This document shows positions 54,845-64,000 of a stretch of DNA of 64,000 nt, piece after piece. Numbering within the stretch: the stretch's first letter is position 1; each line of letters starts with the position of its first letter. This DNA is from Schistocephalus solidus (taxonomy: Eukaryota; Platyhelminthes; Cestoda; Diphyllobothriidea; Diphyllobothriidae), in contig WEDG01005196.1 in assembly GCA_017591395.1 (NCBI GenBank), positions 1 to 64,000 on the forward strand, read 5' to 3'. A program made the position numbers and the translations under genes. The notes under the pieces were generated by a model, which was not told the origin of the DNA, made no database searches, and was given only the letters and a program-made list of their open reading frames with translations.

Positions 54845-55285
54845 GGAGCCCCTGACAGTTCGATCATCGATTTCGACGAGGTCCACCGTATGCTCCACAC
54901 CAGGTGCTGCAAGGACGGTGACTTGCACGTGAATTAGTTGTAAGTGATAGTAGCCTTGCGCTGCAGCTACCGCACTCTCTCCTCCTCCCCTACCTGAGCC
55001 CGGTGTCACGACAGAGTCAAGAAAACCGGAGATAGGAAAGAACGCAGGTTGCTGGCGCGGCCGGAGTCGCCCCTGGGTGTACCACCACACCTGACTCGGA
55101 TCCCATGGAGTGGGAGTGCCATAAAGGCCGCATTAAGAAGGAGCCATTGCAGCCTGACTCTCAGTCCGCCAGTCAGCCACTCCACACAAAACACACATTG
55201 GGCTGACCACGCGGTCCGAGTGTTACCGTCAGTTGGCAACCTTTCGAGCCACGGCTTTTAGCGCACCGTGATATTTTCAAGTTTA
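54845..55285. repeat. repeat E, copy 3
   Basis: Matches 30265-30690 over its full length, including GCCACTCCACACAAAACACA and the closing TTTTAGCGCACCGTGAT. Lies downstream (minus orientation) of the LINE-R zinc-finger ORF end at 55711. Confidence 0.65.
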
Positions 55286-55469
55286 TAGTGAGGAAAATGA
55301 GCTGAGCTGTCGACCCTCACTCTCTCCCCCATCCCCACAATCAGACCACCATCGGAGCCAGTCAGTTGTTTAATGTGGGAGTGGGCGCGTTGGCTGACGG
55401 GTCGGTGTAATCGTCTTCGCGCGCCAAAGCATGACCTGGCCCCCATAACGCACACGTCAGGATTTACTT

Positions 55470-55640
55470 ACTCAGGGGATATGGACGAGCCATCACCGTC
55501 TGACTCCCAGTCCATTGGTCAGCCACTCGACACACACAGCACATGCACTGGGTCTAGGGCGTGGTCTGGTGTAAGCATCAGATTGGCAGCCTTCTAAGCC
55601 ACGGTTTCTAGGAGACCATGATTTTATCAGGTACATTATG
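55470..55640. repeat. repeat E, copy 4 (partial, diverged)
   Basis: Shares CGTCTGACTCCCAGTCCAT, GTCAGCCACTCGACACA and CTAAGCCACGGTTTCTAG with the other copies. It follows the LINE-R stop by about 70 bases on the minus strand, so E sequences may form the LINE-R 3'UTR. Confidence 0.55.
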
Positions 55641-55710
55641 ATGATTGTGATGGTATTGTCTATGTTATAGTGTAGATGGTGAGTGCTGATGATGCTTAGC
55701 CTCCAGTGGT

Positions 55711-56505
55711 TTACCGCAGGTTTTCGTGGAGGCGCATATGTCCTAATAGGTCCATGTGGTGTGTAAATATGCTGGAGCAATGAGGGCAGTGGAGGTGGGC
55801 ACGTCAACTGCATGTCGGAGCCCCAGGCACTGGTTCACCAGCCTCACTGCCATGGATTCGCAGGTGACTGACAAGGCCAGTGCGTGAATTGAAGTTTTGG
55901 GCTAAGTGTGGGCAGAAGAAATCGGAAGAGGCTGAGGGGATGTCATTCATGGTAGTGGGGGTGGCAGTGATGGTAAGAATGGCAGGAGCGGAGGGTGTGC
56001 ATGATGTATCGGTGATCTCGGCATTGCGGTGGATTCCGCTGTCATGGATGCGCATGTGACCGCATAGGACCATGCGATGAGGTAATGCGCGAGGACAGTG
56101 GACGCGACGACCTCTGCTGTGTGTTGGTGCTCCTGGCACTGGTTCACCAGTCTCTGTACGATGAATTTGCAAGTGACTGACCAGGCCGATGCGTGAGGTG
56201 AATATGTGGTCTCATTTAGGACAGTTTAGGAGAGAGTCCCCATCGCTGATGGTGGTTGTGCTGGTAGTGAAGTCGAAGGTGGTGGTGGTTGCGGTGGTGG
56301 GGGTACCAGGCGATGAGTAGAGGGATGTGGTCTCTATGATGGTAGGCGTAATGGAATTGATGCCAGGAGTGATAGTGGGAGAGTCTGAAGGAGGTTTGGC
56401 AGAATTTTACATAGAGGTTGGAATTGTAGGATTGTTGGTGCATTGCCTCCGAAGATGTCCAGGCAGGCCGTTTCACACGCGGAAGATGCGTTGACAGTGT
56501 GGGCA
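55711..56505 (-). pseudogene. LINE-R zinc-finger array (copy 4)
   Basis: Finger 1: TCPHCQRIFRV, stop, NGLPGHLRRQC (C2HC). Finger 2: NCPK.DHIFTSRIGLVSHLQ. Finger 3: VHCP..LPHRMVLCGHMRIH, damaged. Finger 4: FFCPHLAQNFNSRTGLVSHL, with one zinc ligand lost. Finger 5: LHCPHCSSIFTHHMDLLGHM, intact C2H2. The linker HRTETGEPVPGAPT repeats between fingers 2-3 and 4-5, so the array probably grew by duplication of a two-finger unit. The likely role is nucleic-acid binding during integration, an inference. Confidence 0.7.
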
Positions 56506-56850
56506 TGTTGGCAGGGCCAGGGCATCAACGATGTTGGGCCGGGGCGCTGGTTACTTTTGTGCCACTCTTTTGGCCTTGGTGGCGGCGATCCGGTTGGCCT
56601 CATAGATTGCTGAACACGTCTTCACGGATCTTCTCCAAGCCGGTCTCTCCCGGGCGTGGTCGCCGGGTTGATTTGCAGTTGCTTCAGCGATTTCTTCAGC
56701 GTCTTTGTAGCTTCGTTTTTGACCTCCCTGTCGGCAAGCACCCGTAGTGACATCTCTGTACAAAAGTCGTTTGGGTAGTTACTCGTCGTCCATTCTTACC
56801 AGATGGCCGCTCCATTGCAGTCGCACTTGCTGGCAAATGGTCTCCTACTG
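55711..56850 (-). mobile_element. LINE-R copy 4, C-terminal half with five zinc fingers
   Basis: Minus strand. It begins in the end of the polymerase (QQVRLQWSGHLVRMDDE near 56820, RDVTTGACRQGGQKRSYKDA near 56740, IYEANRIAATKAKRVAQK near 56590). C2H2-type fingers follow at about 56440-56505, 56150-56225, 56050-56110, 55845-55920 and 55720-55800, with the stop TAA at 55711-55713. Frameshifts and stops are scattered. This copy shows the true end of the LINE-R protein. Confidence 0.8.
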
Positions 56851-56999
56851 AATAATCAGAAAATCGGTACAGCGTGAAATCCGACTGCAGCTCTCTCACC
56901 ATCCTGAAACCTCCTTCAGGTTCCAGTGTGTGTTTCGCACACCTTAACCCATAATCTGTCAGTTTATAGGCAATATCAAAGGAAATATACCGTGCTGAT

Positions 57000-58110
57000 C
57001 GAGGTAGTAGTGAAAAAATGACTCCTGAACAAAAATTGTAACTTCTGTTTTCTTCAGCAATTGAGGTGATTCAGGAGAAGCAACTACAGACGAATGGATA
57101 AAGACGAAGGAATCCCAGTTTCCAGGTTGCGGATTCAGGACCATTGCTCTCAAGCTAAGACTTTGCACCGGGTTCAGAGTTCACAAACTCCATCAAGTCG
57201 GAATACAGATTTAATGTTGTCGGCATCCAGAATTCATGAAAGTTGTTCAGAATGCAGAAAACCAGTGGGAGTTCTCTTACACAATACAATTTTGCGAAGA
57301 AAAAACCAAATCGAGGTTTATATGCCAAAAATACTGTTGGTACGTTGGATGACGGTGAACCGAGTATAAAGCGTTTTTCTAAATAATACTGAATAAATTC
57401 AAATTGCTTCTGTTTAGGAATGCGGAATAGGCCAAACAGAAATGAGCAGAATTTCATACCAGGCCTATTATATGTCTTATAAAGATAGGTTTTAATAAGC
57501 CCATTTTTGAAATTCGGAAGATTAAAACGTTCTTTCTACGTGCTTCAGAGACAATCAGGGCTCAGTTTTCAAAATATTGACAGTTTTGCAACCTGTCATA
57601 CCCTGAACATTAATAATTGCGGTCTTTGAAAGAGAGAGGTATGCTTTATTTTGAAAATAAAATTTCAAACATGCAGCAAAAAGGCCTCCATTCTCAGCGA
57701 AAAAAATTAGGCAAAAAACCGCATAACACCGAAAGATCACAACCGAATGGCCGAAGACTGCAACTCTGGACACCATGTTAAATCGTAATGGAATATGTCA
57801 CACATGGAGACCAAATTAGACCTCCCTTTAGAACGGCGCCGGCATTCAGCGCTGATGACCTCATTGCTGTATTTCGAATAAACGAAGAGGGATAGAATTC
57901 AGTATATAATGTGTGAAATAGGCCAACTGACGTTCATATAAGAATATTCACATGCGTCCGTCTATGCCTAGTTGAGGCTGATTATCGCCGTCAACAAACG
58001 TAACAGAGCATCAACGTCAAGAAAGTTAAAGGCACCACATACAGCACCACGGAGCAAAGACCAAAACATCATTCTTTTAAGAGTTCGACAATTAATAGTT
58101 CCCCAATTTT
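57000..58110 (-). mobile_element. diverged LINE-C copy interrupted by repeat R5
   Basis: Minus-strand text MKFCSFLFGLFRIPKQKQFE corresponds to SLEYCSFLFSLLHASERKKI of the LINE-C at 16100. The bases at 57958-58060 (CGTCTATGCCTAGTTGAGGC) match 16340-16460. Between them, 57577-57953 is foreign and matches repeat R5. About 65 bases of LINE-C are missing at the insertion point. Decayed beyond coding ability. Confidence 0.65.
57577..57953. repeat. interspersed repeat R5, copy 2
   Basis: About 375 bp with end-to-end similarity to 9286-9612 (CCTCATTGCTGTATTTCGAA, AATGTGTGAAATAGGCCAAC). It sits inside LINE-C, so it is younger than that copy. Confidence 0.55.
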
Positions 58111-58915
58111 TGTTTTCCCTTTGCTAAAAAAGATTTTGCTTATTTTAAAACTTCCCTCTGAGTGTTCTTTTCCGCTCTCAGTTTATCTTATATCGTGTAG
58201 GTTTATATGGTAATATAAAACAAATTTGCAACGGTCAAGCAATTTGGTGATTTAATTTATAATGATGGTTTCCACCTCTTCAATTTGAGTTTATTGCAGC
58301 TAAATATTTCTGCCCTACATGCCAAGGCTTCTAACATTATCTTACATTAGTATATAAACTGTCAAAATTGTCGTTTGTGGGACGATAATCCACATTTAAC
58401 GAGGCAGCAATCCCAAAACTGATGCCTGGACTGTCCTCATAAATGATGCTCATTTTTATGCAAACATTTCCGGCCACAGTATTTTGTTAAAAAGCTTGAA
58501 TAATATGTAGAAATAAAGCACATTCCTGTCTCAGCCTCCCAGATGTATGGCAGGTGGCAGTGACGATCGTGGATCTGCCTCGATGGTTCTCAATCAGCAC
58601 GCATATTTTAGTAGTTGGATCCGTGCGTTTACAGCCGAAAGAATTTAGCAGCAATGTGACAACCAATGAATGGAAGAATACCAGTGACCGTGAGAAGGAC
58701 GAGGGTATCGTAGAAGCCCCCTTTAAACTACTCGCGGTCTCGACGCCTCTACAGAATATCTGACGTATCAGCGTCGTGAGAACCCAGGTCCACTAACTAA
58801 AATGCTTGTGGACATCAGACTTCAGTGCACAATTTCCCACTGGAAAAGATTTAAAACGCTGCATCACTTGACCAGTTACCTACGAAGTTTCTCCTTGCGA
58901 GCCGCGGTGCATTCA
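58111..58915. other. no recognised feature
   Basis: AT-rich with short frames only. Confidence 0.4.
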
Positions 58916-58919
58916 GCCT

Positions 58920-59335
58920 GCCTCGGCCCCAGCGGTCCGAGGTAAACCTCATCGCCAACCGGGTAGTCTGATAGAGTTGTACTGATACGCAGTCAATTCT
59001 AAATTAATCGTAGACGTTTAGGAATCTGTGCCCAGAAAGGATACATTGGTGTCACCGATCAGTTGGCGGTCGAATGGCCGATCCGCAAGTTGATAAACGC
59101 ATGGGGTAGATGCTGTGTATTTACGAAGCGGAGAAAACTGCTGCCGTCTAGAGCAGATGGGGCTTCGACATCTGTGCAGGAAACACTATATATATGCGGA
59201 TGCTGGCGCCCTGACATGCCATTTGATCGAGGTACTATTTGGTCAGATGACCCAAATGCACATTGTGAGTCCTAATGCCCAGATGGCTGCCATTCCTGCT
59301 TGATATTTTCAAGCAGGCAGCCTCCTCAGACCCGG
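58920..59335. repeat. tandem repeat G, unit 1
   Basis: Aligns with 59353-59725: CAGTCAATTCTAAATTAATC, GATCAGTTGGCGGTCG and TTTGGTCAGATGACCCAAAT are shared in the same order and direction. This unit has about 20 extra bases (GGCCGATCCGCAAGTTGATA region). Confidence 0.8.
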
Positions 59336-59352
59336 TTAAATTAAGGTGAATC

Positions 59353-59725
59353 CTTGGCCCCACAGGTCCGGGGTAAACCCTCATCGCGGACCAGGTAGTC
59401 TGATAGGCTTGAACTGACACGCAGTCAATTCTAAATTAATCGCGGACGTTAAGCAATCTGTGCCCAGAAAGGAAACATCGGTGTCGCCGATCAGTTGGCG
59501 GTCGCATGGGTAGATGCTGTGTAATTTAGAAGCGGTGCAGAATGCACGCCGTCCAGAGCAGATGCGGCTTCGACATCTGCGCAGGAAGCACCATATATGC
59601 GGATCTTGGCGCAATGACATGGCATTGAATCGGAGTACCATTTGGTCAGATGACCCAAATGCACATTGTGAGTCCTAATGCCCAAATGCCTGCAATTCCT
59701 GCTCTATATTTCCAAACAGGCCCCA
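59353..59725. repeat. tandem repeat G, unit 2
   Basis: Second direct copy of unit 1, about 85-90% alike by eye. A minus-strand frame of 86 codons (59381-59641) is present here but broken in unit 1. No recognised protein. Confidence 0.8.
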
Positions 59726-61135
59726 GATAACCATTCTATTTAGCTGCTTTATAGTTGGCAGCAAGCTGCGATATCCATATTCCTTGAAAGCGAGTTAAAA
59801 TGCATTATTGGTGTTTGGATGAAGTGCGTATTCAAATTACTGAATAACACCGAAACTGCAATAATGTGCGGCTTTAAGGAAACATCACACGTGTTGGCGT
59901 ATTGGTTTCAAAATAAAACTCTTGATCTTACCCTTTGGTACAGCGGCAAACCGAGGAGAGTGATTTTATCCGGTGCGCCCTAAATGTGCTTATCTGATGC
60001 AATTAATCAATGCGAGTGCTAGTTTGCAAGTGACAACATGCGTGTTACTGGGCTTGCTGATTGATGCCAGGGATGAGCTCTTGTCATTGGGGACCGTATT
60101 CTTGGGTTTTTTTATGACACGGTGGCCTCAGGAATGAATGCGGTGAACAACCGCATCAAAGATTCCCAAAGCATATTCTTTCAACATAGGCACATTGTCT
60201 GAAAATTCTTGAACTCTTGCTCAGCGCTTGTTGCGACAGTGTTCTTAAGTCTTAGGTCAAACGATGAGGGTAAGCAATGTCGCTACCAGGGCGCTGGTTC
60301 GTTCCTTCAGGCGCCAGTTATTGAGTATACCAGGGAAGGTGATCAGAATCCACATCGGCCTCCTACCTATTTTCATGTTACTCCACCCATCCTAGTCTCA
60401 CGAGAATATAATTTAGAAATATGGACATAATGAAAAAGCTGAGGATAAGATGCTTCAGTGCCTGCCTGCACGTGCCATACACAACCTACTACTTAATTCC
60501 ACGCCGACTGCACGATAGTGAGATCTTAAAGTGCTAGTTTGTGCATAAAGATTGTATGTGATAGGATGCAATTAAGTGCAAACCTGAGCATGTGTGTATG
60601 CAGTTTTAACCTACCGGCAACCAGCATGGCTACTTCCGGTGTTTTGGATAACTTAGCAAACGTCCCATTTTCCATGAGTTAGATCATTGATCGCTCCACC
60701 TAAATCCGTCGGTACTTCGTCAAAGGGCATCATCCAATAAACAAACAAGTTAATGCAGGAACTTGCCAGTTTTATATGTCCCAGAAGCATTTTTTTCACG
60801 CAAAAGTACGCACACAGACAGTATTTCGCCCATTGAGGATATCATGGCATCCTGTAGATGGTTCGGGTACTGCCGTTCATATTTTGCTTAGAGAATATTA
60901 TGCAACAATATCTGCTGAGAAAATGTTCGTTGAGAATAGGTTAAGACGAGTTTTGTGCTATATGTTGAGTTGAAAGGCATTTTGAGTCCACCCTATTAAA
61001 CCCTAACAAAATTGGGTGAAAATTAAAATGGAAATGACCTCCAATTCCATCTTAGTTTGAATAATGAATATTCTTTTGATATGTTGCTAAGGGTCCTACT
61101 GGCGAGATGCAGGCAGTGGGTTCTCGGTTAAAACT
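59726..61135. other. no recognised feature
   Basis: About 1.4 kb, short frames on both strands without recognisable motifs. Confidence 0.4.
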
Positions 61136-61139
61136 GATA

Positions 61140-62100
61140 ATCAGTATGCCATATGTCTTGAGCAGTGAGGCATTTATAGTAGTCAGGTGGGCGCGTAAGC
61201 CTCATTGGTCTGGTTAGGAACTCACTCTATATCACTCTGGCACCCCATCGGCTTGCTACTGGTGATTAAAGAACGTTTATCCTAGGACACATACCACGTA
61301 TAATACACATGCATGCTGCAAATTCTTTTCTTGTAGGTGGTTTATTTACTCTTAAAATGAAGAATGCCCTATTATATGGTTCTTTGGGTTAAAAGCGATA
61401 CATGCAGAGATACATCCATTTTCATTCTACGTGACCATAGAGAGATCGAAGTTCTACATCCATCTCTGTATCTAGAAATGTATAAGCCGATGTTTGTGTG
61501 GGGCGGGTCTGTGTGTTTTCCCTTGACGATGAAAATGTAATCTCTTTTCGTTTCACTCCATTAAATACTTAGAAGACTTTGTAAGTTTATGTTGTTCACA
61601 CAAAAGTCACGTTGGTTATTCCACAGTGGTTGATAGTCTTCGACCCGAGTTTTCATTGAAATTTCGAGACTGAGTCTAAAAGGTCATCTCCGGGTCACCT
61701 GACACCATGTCTTGCCTTCAACAATTTCAGTTGCAGTATTTGGAGCAAAGTGTCCGCAGACATATCATTGATGTTCAGTGAGGTTTATATAAGTCATTTA
61801 ATCGCGTGACCCCAAATGTTGGCGGACAGAATGTGATCGAATGACATCCTTAACAAAAAACGAAGGGTCACATGCTTACATGACATCTAAGAATATTTTT
61901 TTTATGATTTGTAATTATGGGTATGATAATTGGGCATATACACCATTTACCTTTCTTGTACGAAAACCAACAGTCTCGTCCTGTCTTGAGCACCTCTGCA
62001 CATTCCGGTAGGACTAAAATACCTTGAATTATGCACAAGATAATCGTTCCTCAAAAACACCCGAAATTGCCAATAGGTAAATTGTCCGTCCGCAGGATTA
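61140..62100. repeat. diffuse repeat H, copy 1 (blocks)
   Basis: Two blocks recur at 62140-62480: AGTCAGGTGGGCGCGTAAGCCTC (near 61182) and TTGAATTATGCACAAGATAA (near 62023). Similarity is patchy with different spacing, so this may be an old element or two shared fragments. Confidence 0.35.
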
Positions 62101-62139
62101 CAACGTCCATAATTAAAAATAAGAGAAAAGGAATATTCA

Positions 62140-62480
62140 GAAGTCAAGTAAGCGCGTAAGCCTCATCAGTGTGGTAAGTATCTCACTCAATCCCATTGTG
62201 GCCACTCACCATTAAATTTCATCCGCTTATTTGAATAATATATATTTACTTCATTGAAGAATGCATGTGGCTTAATGAATTCTGAATATTCATTTTCTGT
62301 TGACTGGAATTTTGGTCCTGATAACAAGACTGATGAAATGCTTACTCATCGGTTTCGGGACCCACACGTGCTTTTCTGCCTTTAGAACAAATTCATATTC
62401 TGCTGGAAGTGAACTGTCTTGAATTATACACAAGAAAATCTACAACTCAACAGCACCCAACATTTTCTCTGTAATCTTAA
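62140..62480. repeat. diffuse repeat H, copy 2 (blocks)
   Basis: AGTCAAGTAAGCGCGTAAGCCTC near 62142 and TTGAATTATACACAAGAAAA near 62411 match blocks of copy 1. No coding capacity recognised. Confidence 0.35.
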
Positions 62481-63385
62481 GGAGTTTCCTTAAAGTCATT
62501 TTCATTTGATAAATTTGGTCGCTGAGGCAATTTGTGCAAGCATTTTTGATGATCATGAAGCCACGCATGAGAATCTTCAAGATGGCCGGCAAAAAACATT
62601 CACATTTACTCTATCAATTCAGGTGGCATGCATTAGATCACATAAACAAAACTGTTCTTCAAAAGAATCCTGTATACGTCTCAACAGATGGTAACTGCCT
62701 CTTATCCAATTCAGAGCTTCCATCACACCAGTTAACATGGCATCCAATTGTGCATTTTAATTCCACATCAAATATACGTATACTAGAGGTCGATTCTAAA
62801 ATCCACAAGGTCAGTCATCGCAACTTACCTGTGACAGACTGTTTTCGAATTTCAATATGTTTCGCGATTTAAATCCGTACACCAGATGGAAACAAGATAC
62901 TGAACAAAAACCAGCTTTACGTTAAACGAAGCACGTTCCTATGATGTTGACTTCAAAAATGTACCCCTGCGATTCAGATACGTGGATCATTTTCATATGG
63001 CTTCAGGTTACCGATTCTTACCTGCGAATGTCAATAAAATATAAACCGAATCTTTGCCCTTAATTAAGATAGTACTTGATATAACGTATGCTTTTCTTTT
63101 TTAACCAACCGCAACAGCATATGGTGACATTAGACAGAATATATATAGATATATATTTTAATCGAAAAACAATCCCTGATAAAGGGAAAGAAACTGTATA
63201 AGTTAACGCTTCGACGCTGGTTCCCCAGCTCGTCTTAAGACGTAACGTAAGTGTGGCACTGTATCGCACCACTTAGTTTACGTGTCGCATACAGATCAGT
63301 GCTACCCATTAGGTCCAAAAGTTTAACAGGGTGCACCCCTCACGCATATTTTCTAAACATTCGCCAGAAGTAAGCCATTACGAGC
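62481..63385. other. no recognised gene
   Basis: Two overlapping + frames (62506-62872) show no familiar domain. A short TATATAGATATATAT run lies near 63140. Confidence 0.4.
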
Positions 63386-63389
63386 GCGA

Positions 63390-63850
63390 TTCCCACGGCA
63401 AACCTAGGGGTATTTTTTACTAGCTCTCCCCTCCTACGCATAGGAGGTAAAGACCGACTCCCGTTGATGGACACACCAATGTGTGTCCTGTGGAGCGGTA
63501 AACATTGGCCGTACAACGAGGTGCCTGGAAAGTAGGGCACGTGAATATATACCTGCCTGGTTAGGAAAAGGTGAAAGCAGATCAATCTCGAGTTTCATTC
63601 TCGCTCATCTAGTTGATACTAATGACCGCGTTGATCCCAAACAAGCCTTTCAGGTTGTCTACCAGACGCCAGCAACCGTCTCTAAAGTCCTAAGCCACAG
63701 CGGAAGCAATGGCCATACGGCTAAAAAACCCAGCACTGTGCTGTCAGAAGACGTACATACTGGCGTTCTCTCTTCCGTGGCCGAAAACCACTTCAGCATG
63801 TGCTCACACGACATCCCCACCCCCTGATGGCAGTTTTTTAGTCCGTTCAA
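63390..63850 (+). mobile_element. GIY-YIG retroelement fragment, second type
   Basis: + strand, three frames. FTSSPLLRIGGKDRLPLMDT leads into SCGAVNIGRTTRCLESRARE, YIPAWLGKGESRSISSFILA and HLVDTN, then after a frameshift AMAIRLKNPALCCQ and SLPWP. The C-x-C-G..IGRTTR.L..R..E pattern is a GIY-YIG domain of the kind carried by flatworm retroelements. It differs from the Penelope-like family at 46120-47670 (GQT, EHKLAE). No reverse transcriptase is visible upstream, so this is a truncated copy. Confidence 0.65.
63483..63827 (+). pseudogene. GIY-YIG domain open frame
   Basis: A 114-codon open stretch covering the IGRTTR motif, the arginine in LESRARE and the glutamate-containing helix. The first tyrosine of the domain is replaced (VNIGR instead of the usual YIGR), which would impair catalysis. 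The normal C-terminal part lies in another frame from about 63709. Confidence 0.6.
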
Positions 63851-64000
63851 TACCCATATTCAACTCTACCTCCTGCCCTTCACACAGTCCCAACGACCTT
63901 TACACGACGCCCTCGCCATGTAGGTGGTGTGCAAACAATCAATACTGACGATTAGAAGATTTTAAACACTGTTAACACCTCGCAGTTTCAGTTCCCTTGT

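Noticed and set aside
58920..59725. CRISPR-like array
   Set aside because: Only two long units without short regular repeats and spacers, in a eukaryotic context.

Overview
The window looks like nuclear DNA of a parasitic flatworm, most likely a tapeworm; a diphyllobothriid-type cestode is my best guess. The basis is one intron-rich eukaryotic gene with a flatworm-like mix of very short and very long introns, surrounded by decayed LINE and Penelope-like retroelements of the kind that fill platyhelminth genomes. The species assignment is inference; no marker gene is present. Element family names (LINE-A, -B, -C, -D, -R, repeats E, G, H, K, R5) are my own labels.

The only convincing host gene is SMC4, the condensin ATPase subunit, on the + strand from 18604 to 34619. 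I resolve 13 coding exons giving about 1429 residues: N-terminal ATPase half with Walker A, first coiled coil, hinge, second coiled coil, C-terminal ATPase half with the LSGGE signature and Walker B, and a low-complexity tail of about 115 residues. All junctions obey GT-AG or GC-AG and keep phase. The exception is one extra T just after the Walker A motif in exon 2, which breaks the frame as assembled. A T-rich tract ending in AG 30 bases before the ATG could be a spliced-leader acceptor. Introns 6, 11 and 12 carry retroelement debris, including a 2.8 kb antisense LINE in the 5.5 kb intron 12.

Layout. 1-2250: LINE debris and a + strand LINE-A. 2248-8220: an old minus-strand LINE-B' split by a younger + strand LINE-B copy. 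8223-9285: minus-strand LINE-A. 9286-9612: repeat R5. 9640-13918: minus-strand LINE-B, forming a 4 kb inverted repeat with the + copy, with a sharply bounded tract of about 620 bp of near identity. 13920-16850: a second tail-to-tail inverted pair, of LINE-C. 16851-18603: upstream region of SMC4. 18604-35340: SMC4 and its 3' flank. 35340-37800: mostly unique, with a perfect X-box-like palindrome. 37800-43605: a tandem duplication carrying two LINE-R copies that share the same internal deletion, then a LINE-D end. 44920-45065: a long TCC tract. 46120-47670: a Penelope-like element with reverse transcriptase and GIY-YIG parts. 48630-50560: an unexplained mosaic of inverted and direct repeats. 54845-56850: the 3' half of LINE-R with an array of C2H2 zinc fingers. 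57000-58110: LINE-C interrupted by R5. 58920-59725: a two-unit tandem repeat. 61140-62480: a diffuse repeat pair. 63390-63850: a second type of GIY-YIG retroelement domain.

SMC4 works with SMC2 and the non-SMC condensin subunits to compact mitotic chromosomes. No neighbouring host gene links to it functionally here, and everything else recognisable is mobile DNA. The strongest leads are the apparent gene conversion between inverted LINE arms, the LINE family that ends in a C2H2 zinc-finger array, the tandem duplication, and the frame break in SMC4.
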